Below are positions 1 to 15,357 of a DNA stretch of 64,000 nt, piece by piece (position 1 is the stretch's first letter; each line of letters starts with the position of its first letter). Under the pieces are notes generated by a model. That model had not been told where the DNA came from and ran no database searches. It saw only the letters and a list, made by a program, of their open reading frames with translations. Source of the stretch: Leclercia adecarboxylata (lineage in GTDB: Bacteria > Pseudomonadota > Gammaproteobacteria > Enterobacterales > Enterobacteriaceae); NCBI RefSeq assembly GCF_006171285.1, contig NZ_CP040889.1, forward strand, positions 2,294,001 through 2,358,000, in the 5' to 3' direction. The translations under genes were made by a program, and so were the position numbers.

Positions 1-1673
<1,673 letters not shown>

Positions 1674-1695
1674 TTACGCGTTAACGATAAATAAC

Positions 1696-2193
1696 TCAAG
1701 CCGGTCGGGCGACGTTATCTTCGTTGCTGGCTTTCAGATTGTGATCCAGCGCGAGGGCGATCAGGTTGTCTTCCAGCGTAAATCGTTGCTCCAGCGCCTC
1801 GCCGATATCAGAAAGTGCCTGCTGAAATTCCAGATAGTTGTCCTGATCGATGGCATTTTCGAGCGTGGAGTCGTAATAATCCATGATCTGCTGAGTGTTG
1901 GCTTCCAGCAGAGGGTAGAGTTTGGTGGCCGCTAAAAACGGGCTGTTACCTTCCATTTCACCGATAATGCGTTCATAAATATTGAAATGACCATTGGAAA
2001 GGTAGTCGACCAGGCTCTGGCAAAAATCGTCCAGCGCTTTTTCATTCAGGCGCATGTAGGACTCTTTACCCGGCTTAATGCCAACGAGATTGTAGTAGGC
2101 AACGAGCAGATGTTTACGTACGTGCAGCCAGCGATCGACCAGTTTGTTACTTCCGCCAACGCGCTCTGTCAGGTTTTCTAGCTGGTTTAGCAT
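1696..2193 (-). CDS. rsd: Rsd, anti-sigma-70 regulator
   Basis: 165-residue protein that binds sigma-70 region 4 in stationary phase and also interacts with HPr/SpoT in E. coli. The N-terminal 100 residues (MLNQLENLTERVGGSNKLVDR... YMRLNEKALDDFCQ) are nearly identical to E. coli Rsd. The C-terminal tail diverges and is about 7 residues longer. The ATG at 2193 was chosen because family members begin MLNQL. The frame is open 30 codons further upstream, but those residues are not family-like. It diverges from nudC, as in E. coli. Confidence 0.95.
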   Translation of the reverse strand: MLNQLENLTERVGGSNKLVDRWLHVRKHLLVAYYNLVGIKPGKESYMRLNEKALDDFCQSLVDYLSNGHFNIYERIIGEMEGNSPFLAATKLYPLLEANTQQIMDYYDSTLENAIDQDNYLEFQQALSDIGEALEQRFTLEDNLIALALDHNLKASNEDNVARPA

Positions 2194-2288
2194 GTTTGAC
2201 TCCGCAAGGTTAAGATTAAAAGCTGCCCACCCAAAATGTAATAGTATTGTTACCAACATGCCTGTGAAGCAAAGGTAGTGCAATAGAT

Positions 2289-3062
2289 ATGGATCGTATA
2301 ATTGAAAAATCGGATCGCGGCTGGTGGTTAGTCAGCCATGAACAAAAATTATGGTTGCCCGGTGGTGAATTACCACATGGCGAAGCCGGAAATTTCGATC
2401 TTGCGGGTCAACCCGCACTAAACATTGGCGAGTGGCAGGGCGATTCTGTGTGGTTGATCCAACAAAATCGTCGCCACGATATGGGATCGGTTCGCCAGGT
2501 GCTCGATCTCGATGTCGGCCTGTTCCAGCTGGCCGGCCGCGCTGTGCAGTTGGCCGAGTTTTATCGCTCGCATAAATACTGCGGCTACTGCGGCCACACC
2601 ATGCACCCAAGCAAAACCGAATGGGCCATGCTCTGCAGCCACTGCCGCGAACGCTACTATCCGCAAATCGCGCCGTGCATCATCGTCGCTATCCGTCGTG
2701 AAGACACCATCCTGCTGGCGCAACATACCCGTCATCGCAACGGGGTGCATACCGTGCTGGCCGGGTTTGTGGAAGTGGGCGAAACGCTGGAGCAGGCCGT
2801 TGCGCGTGAAGTGATGGAAGAGAGCGGTATCAAAGTGAAGAACCTGCGCTACGTCACCTCCCAGCCGTGGCCGTTCCCGCAATCGCTGATGACCGCCTTT
2901 ATGGCCGAGTACGACAGCGGCGAGATCGTCATCGACCCGAAAGAGTTGCTGTCAGCCGACTGGTATCGTTACGACGATTTACCGCTGCTCCCACCGCCCG
3001 GCACCGTGGCGCGCCGCCTGATAGAAGATACCGTGGCAATGTGTCGGGCTGACGATATCTGA
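2289..3062 (+). CDS. nudC: NudC, NADH pyrophosphatase / NAD-RNA decapping hydrolase
   Basis: 257 residues, the usual length. Cleaves NADH to NMNH and AMP and removes 5' NAD caps from RNA. A zinc ribbon has Cys98, Cys101, Cys116 and Cys119 (CGYCGH ... CSHC). The Nudix box GX5EX7REVXEEXG follows ([20 protein letters not shown]). The downstream SQPWPFPQS motif is characteristic of the NADH pyrophosphatase subgroup. It is separated from hemE by 42 bp. Confidence 0.97.
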   Translation: MDRIIEKSDRGWWLVSHEQKLWLPGGELPHGEAGNFDLAGQPALNIGEWQGDSVWLIQQNRRHDMGSVRQVLDLDVGLFQLAGRAVQLAEFYRSHKYCGYCGHTMHPSKTEWAMLCSHCRERYYPQIAPCIIVAIRREDTILLAQHTRHRNGVHTVLAGFVEVGETLEQAVAREVMEESGIKVKNLRYVTSQPWPFPQSLMTAFMAEYDSGEIVIDPKELLSADWYRYDDLPLLPPPGTVARRLIEDTVAMCRADDI

Positions 3063-3104
3063 GACGTGATACACTGGGAATAAGACGCTTAAGGAACTGC
3101 AAAA

Positions 3105-4169
3105 ATGACCGAACTGAAGAACGATCGTTATCTGCGTGCGCTGCTGCGCCAACCCGTTGATATCACCCCGGTATGGATGATGCGCCAGGCGGGCCGCTAT
3201 TTGCCGGAATATAAAGCCACGCGTGCGCAGGCGGGCGATTTTATGTCGCTGTGCAAAAATGCGGAGCTGGCCTGCGAAGTGACCCTTCAGCCGCTGCGCC
3301 GCTATCCGCTGGACGCGGCGATCCTCTTCTCAGATATCCTGACCATCCCGGATGCGATGGGGCTTGGTCTGTACTTTGAAACCGGCGAAGGTCCGCGCTT
3401 CTCTTCTCCCATCAAGAGCAAAGCGGACATCGACAACCTGCCGATCCCGGACCCGGAGCAGGAACTCGGTTATGTGATGAACGCGGTGCGCACTATTCGC
3501 CGCGAGCTGAAAGGCGAAGTACCGCTGATTGGTTTCTCCGGCAGTCCGTGGACGCTGGCGACCTACATGGTCGAAGGCGGCAGCAGCAAAGCCTTTACCG
3601 TTATCAAGAAGATGATGTACGCCGATCCGCTGGCGCTCCATGCCCTGCTCGAAAAGCTGGCGAAAAGCGTCACCCTCTATCTGAACGCGCAGATCAAAGC
3701 GGGCGCGCAGTCGGTGATGATCTTCGACACCTGGGGCGGAGTGCTGACGGGCCGCGATTATCAGCAGTTCTCGCTCTACTACATGCATAAAATCGTCGAT
3801 GGCCTGCTGCGTGAAAACGAAGGGCGCCGCGTGCCGGTAACGCTGTTCACCAAAGGCGGAGGCCAGTGGCTGGAAGCGATGGCAGAGACCGGCTGTGATG
3901 CGCTGGGCCTCGACTGGACCACCGATATCGCCGATGCGCGCCGTCGCGTGGGGGACAAAGTCGCCCTGCAGGGCAACATGGATCCGTCTATGCTGTATGC
4001 TCCGGCCGCCCGTATTGAAGAAGAAGTCTCGACCATTCTGGCAGGCTTCGGTCAGGGCGAGGGCCATGTCTTTAACCTGGGGCACGGTATTCATCAGGAT
4101 GTTCCGCCAGAGCATGCAGGCGTGTTTGTGGAGGCGGTACACCGACTTTCTGCCCAGTATCACCCGTAA
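3105..4169 (+). CDS. hemE: HemE, uroporphyrinogen decarboxylase
   Basis: 354 residues, full length. Decarboxylates the four acetate side chains of uroporphyrinogen III to give coproporphyrinogen III in haem synthesis; cytosolic. The signature [15 protein letters not shown] near residues 22-36 carries the active-site Arg residues. The second signature [16 protein letters not shown] is near residue 145. A good Shine-Dalgarno (AAGGA) precedes the ATG. nfi follows 9 bp downstream, suggesting one transcript hemE-nfi-yjaG. Confidence 0.98.
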   Translation: MTELKNDRYLRALLRQPVDITPVWMMRQAGRYLPEYKATRAQAGDFMSLCKNAELACEVTLQPLRRYPLDAAILFSDILTIPDAMGLGLYFETGEGPRFSSPIKSKADIDNLPIPDPEQELGYVMNAVRTIRRELKGEVPLIGFSGSPWTLATYMVEGGSSKAFTVIKKMMYADPLALHALLEKLAKSVTLYLNAQIKAGAQSVMIFDTWGGVLTGRDYQQFSLYYMHKIVDGLLRENEGRRVPVTLFTKGGGQWLEAMAETGCDALGLDWTTDIADARRRVGDKVALQGNMDPSMLYAPAARIEEEVSTILAGFGQGEGHVFNLGHGIHQDVPPEHAGVFVEAVHRLSAQYHP

Positions 4170-4178
4170 GGAGTCGTT

Positions 4179-4850
4179 ATGGATCTTGCGTCACTTCGCG
4201 CTCAACAACTTAAACTCGCTGCGTCTGTATCCCGTGAGGATCGTCTGGATAAAGACCCGCCCACGCTGATTGCGGGGGCCGATGTCGGGTTTGAGCAGGG
4301 CGGAGAGGTGACGCGGGCGGCGATAGTGCTCCTGACGTACCCCGGGCTGGAGCTGGTCGAATACCAGGTGGCGCGCATCGCCACGACCATGCCCTATATT
4401 CCCGGCTTCCTCTCATTTCGTGAGTATCCCGCGCTGCTGGCCGCGTGGGATCAGCTCTCGCAAAGGCCCGATCTGCTGTTCGTTGACGGGCATGGGATCT
4501 CCCATCCGCGCCGTCTCGGCGTCGCCAGCCATTTTGGCCTGCTGGTGGATGTGCCGACCATCGGCGTGGCGAAGAAACGCCTCTGCGGCAAGTTTGAGCC
4601 TCTGTCGCCCGAACCCGGGGCGCTGGCGCCATTGATGGATAAAGGCGAGCAGCTGGCTTGGGTCTGGCGCAGCAAAGCCCGCTGCAATCCGCTGTTCATC
4701 GCCACCGGTCATCGCGTCAGTACCGACAGCGCCCTGGCGTGGGTCCAGCGCTGTATGCGGGGCTATCGGCTGCCGGAACCGACCCGCTGGGCCGATGCGG
4801 TGGCTTCCGGGCGTCCGGCTTTTGTTCGTTGGCAGGAAATTCAGCGCTGA
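4179..4850 (+). CDS. nfi: Nfi, endonuclease V
   Basis: 223 residues, the E. coli length. Deoxyinosine-specific endonuclease that nicks the second phosphodiester bond 3' of deaminated bases in alternative excision repair. The catalytic Asp of GADVGFEQG (about residue 35), the [18 protein letters not shown] block (Asp near 110) and the IGVAKKRL block are all visible. The SD 'aaggag' sits directly after the hemE stop, which supports coupled expression. Confidence 0.97.
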   Translation: MDLASLRAQQLKLAASVSREDRLDKDPPTLIAGADVGFEQGGEVTRAAIVLLTYPGLELVEYQVARIATTMPYIPGFLSFREYPALLAAWDQLSQRPDLLFVDGHGISHPRRLGVASHFGLLVDVPTIGVAKKRLCGKFEPLSPEPGALAPLMDKGEQLAWVWRSKARCNPLFIATGHRVSTDSALAWVQRCMRGYRLPEPTRWADAVASGRPAFVRWQEIQR

Positions 4851-4891
4851 TTCAGGTAAACTGCGGCCAATTTTCGATTCGAGACATCATC

Positions 4892-5482
4892 ATGTTACAA
4901 AACCCGATTCATCTGCGCCTTGAGAAGCTGGAAAGCTGGCAGCACGTCACTTTTATGGCCTGTCTGTGCGAACGTATGTATCCGAACTACGCCATGTTCT
5001 GCAAGCAGACTGAATTTGGTGATGGTCAACTGTATCGCCGTATTCTCGATCTGGTGTGGGAAACGCTGACGGTCAAAGATGCCAAGGTGAACTTCGACTC
5101 CCAGCTCGATAAGCTGGAAGAGGCGATCCCGGTTGCTGATGACTATGATGTCTATGGCGTCTACCCGGCCATTGATGCCTGTGTGGCCTTAAGTGAACTG
5201 ATTCACTCGCGTCTGAGTGGCGAAACTCTGGAACATGCCATCGAAGTCAGCAAGGCCTCTATCACCACTGTGGCGATGCTGGAGATGACTCAGGCAGAGC
5301 GTGAAATGACCGATGAAGAGCTCCGTCTGAACCCGGCCGTTGAGCAGGAATGGGATATCCAGTGGGAAATTTTCCGTTTGCTGGCCGAGTGTGAAGAACG
5401 CGATATCGAACTGATTAAAGGTCTGCGTGCAGACTTGCGTGAGGCAGGCGAGAGTAACATTGGTATAAATCTTAACCAGTGA
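4892..5482 (+). CDS. yjaG: YjaG, DUF416 family protein
   Basis: 196 residues, same length as E. coli YjaG. No established biochemical function. It is a soluble, acidic, mostly helical protein of the DUF416 family with no signal peptide. The ATG at 4892 gives the family N-terminus MLQNPIHLRLEKLESWQHV. The frame is open further upstream into the end of nfi, but those residues are not conserved. Its position between nfi and hupA is conserved in enterobacteria. Confidence 0.93.
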   Translation: MLQNPIHLRLEKLESWQHVTFMACLCERMYPNYAMFCKQTEFGDGQLYRRILDLVWETLTVKDAKVNFDSQLDKLEEAIPVADDYDVYGVYPAIDACVALSELIHSRLSGETLEHAIEVSKASITTVAMLEMTQAEREMTDEELRLNPAVEQEWDIQWEIFRLLAECEERDIELIKGLRADLREAGESNIGINLNQ

Positions 5483-5668
5483 GACAACAAAACGTGATTT
5501 AACGCCTGATTTGTCATGCCTCTACTCTTCCCTTCTGCCCCCCGTCTGGTCTACATTTGGGGGGCGAAAATAAGTGGCTATCGGTGCGTGTATGCAGGAG
5601 AGTGCTTTTTTGGCATTTTCGTCGCACTCGATGCTTAGCAAGCGATAAACACATTGAAAGGATAACTT

Positions 5669-5941
5669 ATGAACAAGACTCAACTGATTGATGTAATTGC
5701 GGACAAAGCTGACCTGTCTAAAGTACAGGCTAAAGCTGCTCTGGAATCCACCCTGGCTGCAATTACTGAGTCTCTGAAAGAAGGCGATGCTGTACAACTG
5801 GTAGGTTTCGGTACCTTCAAAGTGAACCACCGCGCTGAGCGTACTGGCCGCAACCCGCAGACCGGTAAAGAAATCAAAATCGCTGCAGCTAACGTGCCAG
5901 CATTTGTTTCTGGCAAAGCACTGAAAGACGCAGTTAAGTAA
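5669..5941 (+). CDS. hupA: HupA, DNA-binding protein HU-alpha
   Basis: 90 residues, full length. Nucleoid-associated HU subunit that bends and compacts DNA as a homodimer or HU-alpha/beta heterodimer. The DNA-binding beta-arm [20 protein letters not shown] is intact. Only a few N-terminal residues appear to differ from E. coli. A strong SD 'aaagga' precedes the ATG. The 186-bp upstream gap carries the promoter region and a G/C hairpin. A terminator follows at 5970-5990. Confidence 0.98.
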   Translation: MNKTQLIDVIADKADLSKVQAKAALESTLAAITESLKEGDAVQLVGFGTFKVNHRAERTGRNPQTGKEIKIAAANVPAFVSGKALKDAVK

Positions 5942-5952
5942 GCCGCGTAGCA

Positions 5953-6645
5953 GTGAACAGTTTTATCGAGGGGGCGGTTTCGCCCCTTTTGTCTGTCTGG
6001 CGCCAGGCACTGGCGCTGGCGGGCGTGCTTGTACTGACCGCCTGCAGTCATGACTCCTCCCTGCCGGCTTTTACTGCCAGCGGCTACGCTGACAATCAGG
6101 GCGCGGTACGCGTCTGGCGTAAAGACTCAGACGACGAAGTGCATCTCCTCTCCGCTTTTAGCCCCTGGCATAGCGGAAGTACTACTACCAGTGAATACCG
6201 CTGGCAGGGCGATACGCTCGCTTATATCGACGTAAACATCTACAGCAAAGTCCCCGAGCATGTGCGGGTACGTTTTGACGACCACGGTGAGCTGAGCTTT
6301 ATGCAGCGCGAAATCGGCGGTCTTAAACAGCAGCTTTCTACCGATCAAATCGAACTTTACCGCTACCGGGCCGATCAAATTCGCCAGACCAGCGATGCGC
6401 TGCGACAGGGAAGGGTGGTGCTGCATCAGGGGCGCTGGCATGCCGACGGCACCGTCACTACGTGCGAAGGCCAGACCCTGAAACCGGATCTCGATAGCTG
6501 GGCAACGGAACACATTGCACGCCGTCAGAGCCACTCCTCTATGGAAGTGAGCGTGGCGTGGCTGGAAGCGCCTGAAGGGTCACAGCTGCTGCTGGTGGCT
6601 AACGAAGATTTCTGTACCTGGCAGCCGACAGAGAAGAGTTTTTAA
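5953..6645 (+). CDS. yjaH: YjaH, DUF1481 lipoprotein-like protein
   Basis: About 230 residues with GTG proposed as start. The first 30 residues contain a hydrophobic segment ending in the lipobox-like LVLTAC, so the mature protein may begin at Cys31 as a lipoprotein. Family DUF1481, function unknown. The GTG lies 11 bp after the hupA stop, and the hupA terminator hairpin falls inside the first codons. An alternative TTG start at 5989 would place translation after that hairpin. Convergent with purD. Confidence 0.85.
   Translation: MNSFIEGAVSPLLSVWRQALALAGVLVLTACSHDSSLPAFTASGYADNQGAVRVWRKDSDDEVHLLSAFSPWHSGSTTTSEYRWQGDTLAYIDVNIYSKVPEHVRVRFDDHGELSFMQREIGGLKQQLSTDQIELYRYRADQIRQTSDALRQGRVVLHQGRWHADGTVTTCEGQTLKPDLDSWATEHIARRQSHSSMEVSVAWLEAPEGSQLLLVANEDFCTWQPTEKSF
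5970..5990 (+). terminator. hupA rho-independent terminator, inside the 5' end of yjaH
   Basis: GGGGCG-GTTT-CGCCCC followed by TTTT. It lies in the first 13 codons of the annotated yjaH frame, so readthrough would be needed to express yjaH from the hupA promoter. Confidence 0.7.
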
Positions 6646-6648
6646 GTT

Positions 6649-6682
6649 CCCTCCCCCCGATGGGGAGAGGGTCAGGGTGAGG
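6649..6682. repeat. Dispersed palindromic repeat, copy 1 (yjaH/purD)
   Basis: CCCTCCCCCC-GAT-GGGGAGAGGG followed by TCAGGGTGAGG. Same element as at 19504-19540 and 61543-61579. It sits between the convergent ends of yjaH and purD, where the stem may act as a terminator. Confidence 0.75.
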
Positions 6683-6689
6683 AGAAAAA

Positions 6690-7982
6690 TTACTTCCCCT
6701 GCTCGCGCGCAATCGCACGATAACCAATATCATTACGGCTGAAGCTGCCGTTCCAGTGAATATCCGCCATCAGCGCATAGGCGCGTTGCTGCGCTTCTGC
6801 AACGGTATTGCCCAGCGCCGTGGCGCACAGGACGCGTCCACCGTTGGTCAGCACAAGTTCGTCATCAGAGAGCCTGGTGCCTGCGTGGAACACTTTCGCA
6901 CCATCGATTTCTTCCAGCGGCAGGCCGTGGATTTGATCGCCGGTGTTGTAGTTGCCCGGATAACCGCCCGCAGCAATCACCACGCCCAGAGACGCGCGCT
7001 CATCCCACTCAGAGGTTTTCTGGTCCAGCTTGCCTTCGCAGGCGGCCAGGCACAGCTCCACCAGATCGGATTTCATGCGCAGCATGATCGGCTGAGTTTC
7101 CGGATCGCCAAAGCGGCAGTTGAACTCGATAACCTTAGGGTTGCCCTGTTTGTCGATCATCAGGCCCGCGTACAGGAAGCCGGTGTAGGTGTTACCTTCC
7201 GCAGCCATTCCTTTCACGGTTGGCCAGATGATGCGATCCATGGTGCGCTGGTGTACTTCGTCGGTGACCACCGGAGCAGGGGAGTATGCGCCCATGCCGC
7301 CGGTATTCGGGCCGGTATCGGCATCGCCGACGCGCTTATGATCCTGACTGGTGGCCATCGGCAGGACGTGCTCGCCGTCGACCATGACGATAAAGCTCGC
7401 CTCTTCCCCGTCGAGGAACTCTTCGATCACGATACGGTGGCCCGCATCGCCAAAAGCGTTCCCTGCCAGCATGTCCTGGACAGCGGCTTCTGCTTCTTCG
7501 AGAGTCATCGCCACGATAACGCCTTTACCGGCGGCCAGGCCGTCGGCCTTGATCACAATCGGCGCGCCTTTTTCACGTAAGTAAGCCAGCGCTGGCTCCA
7601 CTTCGGTGAAGTTCTGGTATTCCGCGGTCGGAATGTTATGACGCGCCAGGAAATCTTTGGTGAAGGCCTTCGAGCCCTCGAGCTGCGCGGCGCCTTCGGT
7701 CGGCCCGAAGATGGTCAGGCCCGCCGCGCGGAACGCGTCAACCACGCCAATCACCAGCGGCGCTTCCGGGCCGACGATGGTCAGGTCGATTTTCTCGTTC
7801 CGGGCGAAGTTCAGCAGCGCCGGGATATCGGTTACGCCGATAGCCACGTTCTGCAGGGCAGGCTCGAGAGCCGTACCGGCGTTACCCGGCGCCACAAAGA
7901 CGGTTTTTACCTGCGGAGACTGCGCCGCTTTCCACGCCAGGGCGTGCTCACGCCCGCCGTTACCAATCACTAATACTTTCAT
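6690..7982 (-). CDS. purD: PurD, phosphoribosylamine-glycine ligase
   Basis: 430 residues (E. coli 429). ATP-grasp GAR synthetase, second step of de novo purine synthesis. The N-terminal MKVLVIGNGGREHALAWKAAQSP, the ATP-grasp segment VIKADGLAAGKGVIVA (about residue 145) and the metal-binding EFNCRFGDPETQ (about 290) are present. It is 15 bp downstream of purH in the purHD operon and is expected to be under PurR through the operator upstream of purH. Confidence 0.98.
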   Translation of the reverse strand: MKVLVIGNGGREHALAWKAAQSPQVKTVFVAPGNAGTALEPALQNVAIGVTDIPALLNFARNEKIDLTIVGPEAPLVIGVVDAFRAAGLTIFGPTEGAAQLEGSKAFTKDFLARHNIPTAEYQNFTEVEPALAYLREKGAPIVIKADGLAAGKGVIVAMTLEEAEAAVQDMLAGNAFGDAGHRIVIEEFLDGEEASFIVMVDGEHVLPMATSQDHKRVGDADTGPNTGGMGAYSPAPVVTDEVHQRTMDRIIWPTVKGMAAEGNTYTGFLYAGLMIDKQGNPKVIEFNCRFGDPETQPIMLRMKSDLVELCLAACEGKLDQKTSEWDERASLGVVIAAGGYPGNYNTGDQIHGLPLEEIDGAKVFHAGTRLSDDELVLTNGGRVLCATALGNTVAEAQQRAYALMADIHWNGSFSRNDIGYRAIAREQGK

Positions 7983-7997
7983 TCTCTGCTCCGGAAA

Positions 7998-9587
7998 TTA
8001 ATGGCGGAAATGACGCATGTCGGTGAAGATCATCGCGATGCCGTGTTCATCAGCGGCAGCAATCACTTCGTCATCACGGATAGAGCCGCCAGGCTGGATC
8101 ACACAGGTGATACCCACAGCGGCAGCCGCGTCGATGCCGTCACGGAACGGGAAGAAGGCGTCAGAGGCCATAGCAGACCCTTTCACTTCCAGACCTTCAT
8201 CGCCCGCTTTAATACCGGCGATTTTCGCGGAGTAGACGCGGCTCATCTGGCCTGCGCCTATGCCGATAGTCATGTTCTCTTTGGCATATACGATGGCGTT
8301 GGATTTCACGAACTTAGCCACTTTCCAGCAGAACAGCGCATCACGCAGCTCCTGCTCGCTCGGCTGACGCTTAGTAACCACGCGCAGGTCGGCTTCTGTC
8401 ACCATACCCAGGTCACGATCCTGAACCAGCAGACCGCCGTTCACACGCTTGAAGTCCAGGCCCGGAACGCGTTCCGCCCACTGACCGCAAACCAGTACGC
8501 GCACGTTCTGTTTTGCCGCAGTGATTTTCAGCGCTTCTTCGGTGGCAGAAGGGGCGATGATCACTTCAACGAACTGGCGGGAGATGATCGCCTGGGCGGT
8601 TTCGGCATCCAGCTCGCGGTTAAAGGCAATAATGCCGCCAAACGCAGAGGTCGGGTCGGTTTTATAAGCGCGATCGTAAGCATCCAGAATAGAGGTGCTT
8701 ACCGCCACGCCGCATGGGTTTGCATGCTTAACGATAACGCATGCTGGCTCGCTGAACTCTTTCACGCACTCCAGCGCCGCGTCGGTGTCAGCGATGTTGT
8801 TATAGGAGAGCGCCTTGCCCTGAACCTGCTGTGCCGTGGCAACGGAGGCTTCTTTTACCTCTTCTTCTATATAGAAGGCTGCCTGCTGGTGGCTGTTCTC
8901 ACCGTAGCGCATATCCTGCTTCTTGATGAAGTTCAGGTTTAAGGTGCGGGAGAAGCGGCCGGAAGGTTCGTTGCTTTCGCCGTGATAGGCAGGTACCAGG
9001 CTACCGAAGTAGTTGGCGATCATGCTGTCGTACGCGGCGGTATGTTCGAAGGCCTTAATGGCGAGGTCGAAACGGGTCCCGAGATCCAGCGAACCTTCGT
9101 TGGCATCCATCTCTTTAATAATGGCATCGTAGTCACTGCTCTTTACGACGATGGCGACATCTTTATGGTTCTTCGCCGCGGAGCGCACCATGGTTGGGCC
9201 GCCGATATCGATGTTCTCTACCGCATCTTCCAGAGAGCAGCCTTCACGGGCAACGGTCTGGGCGAACGGATAAAGGTTAACAACGACCATGTCGATCGGC
9301 GCGATCCCATGTTGCTCCATAATTCCGTCGTCCTGACCGCGACGACCCAGAATGCCGCCGTGAACTTTCGGGTGCAGGGTTTTGACGCGTCCATCCATCA
9401 TTTCCGGGAAACCGGTGTAATCGGACACTTCGGTTACCGGCAGGCCTTTATCTGCTAACAGGCGAGCAGTGCCACCCGTAGACAGCAGCTCTACGCCACG
9501 TGCAGAAAGTGCCTGAGCGAATTCGACGATACCGGCTTTATCAGAAACACTGAGCAGAGCGCGGCGGACTGGACGACGTTGTTGCAT
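7998..9587 (-). CDS. purH: PurH, AICAR formyltransferase / IMP cyclohydrolase
   Basis: 529 residues. Bifunctional enzyme for the last two purine-synthesis steps. The N-terminal MGS-like cyclohydrolase domain ([26 protein letters not shown]) is followed by the transformylase domain with [13 protein letters not shown] (DMRYGENPHQ family) and [11 protein letters not shown] motifs. The ATG at 9587 gives the E. coli N-terminus [12 protein letters not shown]. An ATG 18 codons upstream (9641) is rejected because it adds non-conserved residues. purD follows. Confidence 0.97.
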   Translation of the reverse strand: MQQRRPVRRALLSVSDKAGIVEFAQALSARGVELLSTGGTARLLADKGLPVTEVSDYTGFPEMMDGRVKTLHPKVHGGILGRRGQDDGIMEQHGIAPIDMVVVNLYPFAQTVAREGCSLEDAVENIDIGGPTMVRSAAKNHKDVAIVVKSSDYDAIIKEMDANEGSLDLGTRFDLAIKAFEHTAAYDSMIANYFGSLVPAYHGESNEPSGRFSRTLNLNFIKKQDMRYGENSHQQAAFYIEEEVKEASVATAQQVQGKALSYNNIADTDAALECVKEFSEPACVIVKHANPCGVAVSTSILDAYDRAYKTDPTSAFGGIIAFNRELDAETAQAIISRQFVEVIIAPSATEEALKITAAKQNVRVLVCGQWAERVPGLDFKRVNGGLLVQDRDLGMVTEADLRVVTKRQPSEQELRDALFCWKVAKFVKSNAIVYAKENMTIGIGAGQMSRVYSAKIAGIKAGDEGLEVKGSAMASDAFFPFRDGIDAAAAVGITCVIQPGGSIRDDEVIAAADEHGIAMIFTDMRHFRH

Positions 9588-9695
9588 GGTAAATCCCCTG
9601 GATTTGACGATTACAGAGAGCGTTAGGTGAATTTTCCTCATAAAAACTCAACTAACACACCTGGCGGGGTCGCTTTATTAAGCGCGAGCATTTTA

Positions 9696-9711
9696 ACGAA
9701 AACGTTTGCGC
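9696..9711. promoter_or_regulatory. PurR operator of purHD
   Basis: Minus-strand GCGCAAACGTTTTCGT matches the PurR consensus ACGCAAACGTTTTCGT at 15 of 16 positions. It lies about 110 bp upstream of the purH ATG, in the expected promoter position. Confidence 0.88.
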
Positions 9712-9828
9712 AACGCTCGCACATTTTCACTTTTTCGTCGCATTGTGGATAAGTCTGTGTGTAAACAGGTATAAGGCGGGGTTTTGCTGGGGAATGCAGC
9801 AGTCAGTCATTTTTCTGTCATTTAAGGG

Positions 9829-9856
9829 TTGCGGCCTGAAGAGAACTCCCTATAAT
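9829..9856 (+). promoter_or_regulatory. rRNA operon promoter P1
   Basis: -35 TTGCGG, 16-bp spacer, perfect -10 TATAAT, followed by GCGCCTCC as the GC-rich discriminator typical of stringently controlled rrn P1 promoters. The AT-rich stretch just upstream could be the UP element. Confidence 0.9.
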
Positions 9857-9937
9857 GCGCCTCCATCGACACGGCGGATGTGAATCACTTCACACAAACA
9901 GCCGGGCCGGTTGAGGAGAAAAGCGTGAAATAATCGC

Positions 9938-9965
9938 TTGACTCTGAAAGAGGAAGGCGTAATAT
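9938..9965 (+). promoter_or_regulatory. rRNA operon promoter P2
   Basis: -35 TTGACT and -10 TAATAT with a 16-bp spacer, about 110 bp after P1, the standard rrn tandem spacing. Confidence 0.85.
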
Positions 9966-10003
9966 ACGCCACCTCGCAACGGTGAGCGAAAGCCGCGTTG
10001 CAC

Positions 10004-10016
10004 TGCTCTTTAACAA
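10004..10016 (+). promoter_or_regulatory. Leader boxA antitermination site
   Basis: TGCTCTTTAACAA, the canonical rrn boxA loaded by NusB/NusE. It lies about 130 nt before 16S. A second boxA-like TGCTCTTTAAAAA occurs at 11935-11947 before 23S. Confidence 0.85.
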
Positions 10017-10147
10017 TTTATCAGACAATCTGTGTGGGCACTCAAAGTGACATGGATTCTTAATGTCTCCGGACAATAAATGAATACCAAGTCTCTGAGT
10101 GAACATACGTAATTCATTACGAAGTTTAATTCATGAGCATCAAACTT

Positions 10148-11688
<1,541 letters not shown>

Positions 11689-11775
11689 CCTTAAAGAACC
11701 TGCCTTTGTAGTGTCCACACAGATTGTCTGATGAAAAGTAACGAGCAAGACGGCTGCGAAGTCGTGACACATCGT

Positions 11776-11850
11776 GTCCCCTTCGTCTAGCGGTTAGGAC
11801 TCCGCCCTTTCACGGCGGCAACAGGGGTTCGAATCCCCTAGGGGACGCCA
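11776..11850 (+). tRNA. gltT: tRNA-Glu (anticodon UUC)
   Basis: 75 nt with encoded CCA. Acceptor stem GTCCCC.. pairs with ..GGGGACG. The anticodon loop CTTTCAC gives UUC (11809-11811). The T arm AGGGGTTCGAATCCCCT is intact. The D loop is one base shorter than I recall for E. coli. It sits in the 16S-23S spacer as the only tRNA, as in rrnB/C/E/G-type operons. Its place between purHD and metA corresponds to rrnE. Confidence 0.97.
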
Positions 11851-12059
11851 CTTGCTGGGTGTGAGTGAAAGGCACAACCAATCAGTATCTCAAAACTGAC
11901 TCTCTGAGTTATGTTTGAGATATTTGCTCTTTAAAAATCTGGATCAAGCTGAAAATTGAAACGACACACTGTGTCTGTTCTCCGTAACAGGAACAGATGA
12001 AGGTGTGTTCGAGTCTCTCAAATTTTCACAACGCGAAGTGAAACAGCTTCGAGTTGTGA

Positions 12060-14963
<2,904 letters not shown>

Positions 14964-15025
14964 ACAACGCCGAAGCTGTTTCGGTGGATTTGAGACGATT
15001 TTCAGCTGATACAGATTACAGAATT

Positions 15026-15145
15026 TGCCTGGCGGCTGTAGCGCGGTGGTCCCACCTGACCCCATGCCGAACTCAGAAGTGAAACGCCGTAGCGCCGATG
15101 GTAGTGTGGGGCCTCCCCATGCGAGAGTAGGGAACTGCCAGGCAT
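15026..15145 (+). rRNA. rrf: 5S ribosomal RNA
   Basis: 120 nt from TGCCTGGCGGC to CTGCCAGGCAT, whose termini pair. It follows 23S by 62 nt. There is no distal tRNA. Confidence 0.98.
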
Positions 15146-15150
15146 CAATT

Positions 15151-15186
15151 AAAAAAACCCCGTACCGCAAGGTACGGGGTTTTTTG
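15151..15186 (+). terminator. rRNA operon terminator
   Basis: AAAAAAACCCCGTACC-GCAA-GGTACGGGGTTTTTT: a 9-10 bp GC-rich stem with a T-run, directly after 5S. Confidence 0.95.
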
Positions 15187-15202
15187 CCGTATGCGCGGAA
15201 AA

Positions 15203-15236
15203 GCCGGGTGGCGGCTCCGCCTTACCCGGCCTACGA
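15203..15236. repeat. REP-type palindrome (after rRNA operon)
   Basis: GCCGGGTGGCGGCTCCGCCTTACCCGGCCTACGA, a single REP unit between the rRNA terminator and the metA promoter. Confidence 0.8.
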
Positions 15237-15306
15237 TCTACCTTCCTTGAAACTTTCTCACCTTTCGTCTGCGTACTCGACATTTGCCTGATTCCTGGTT
15301 ATTGTC

Positions 15307-15338
15307 AGCTATCTGGATGTCTAAACGTTTATACGTAT
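15307..15338. promoter_or_regulatory. Four tandem MetJ boxes upstream of metA
   Basis: Consecutive 8-mers AGCTATCT, GGATGTCT, AAACGTTT, ATACGTAT align with repeats of the met box AGACGTCT. They end 19 bp before the metA ATG. MetJ with S-adenosylmethionine would repress metA here. Confidence 0.85.
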
Positions 15339-15357
15339 GCTGTGAGGATATAAGGTT

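Noticed and set aside
2194..2283. 30-codon N-terminal extension of rsd
   Set aside because: Not conserved; the ATG at 2193 gives the family N-terminus.
7638..8942. Plus-strand open frames opposite purD and purH
   Set aside because: Shadows of two conserved purine genes; no start signals.
9588..10147. 560-bp stretch upstream of 16S examined for a small gene
   Set aside because: Explained by the purHD promoter and PurR site, rrn P1/P2, the leader and boxA; no credible coding frame.
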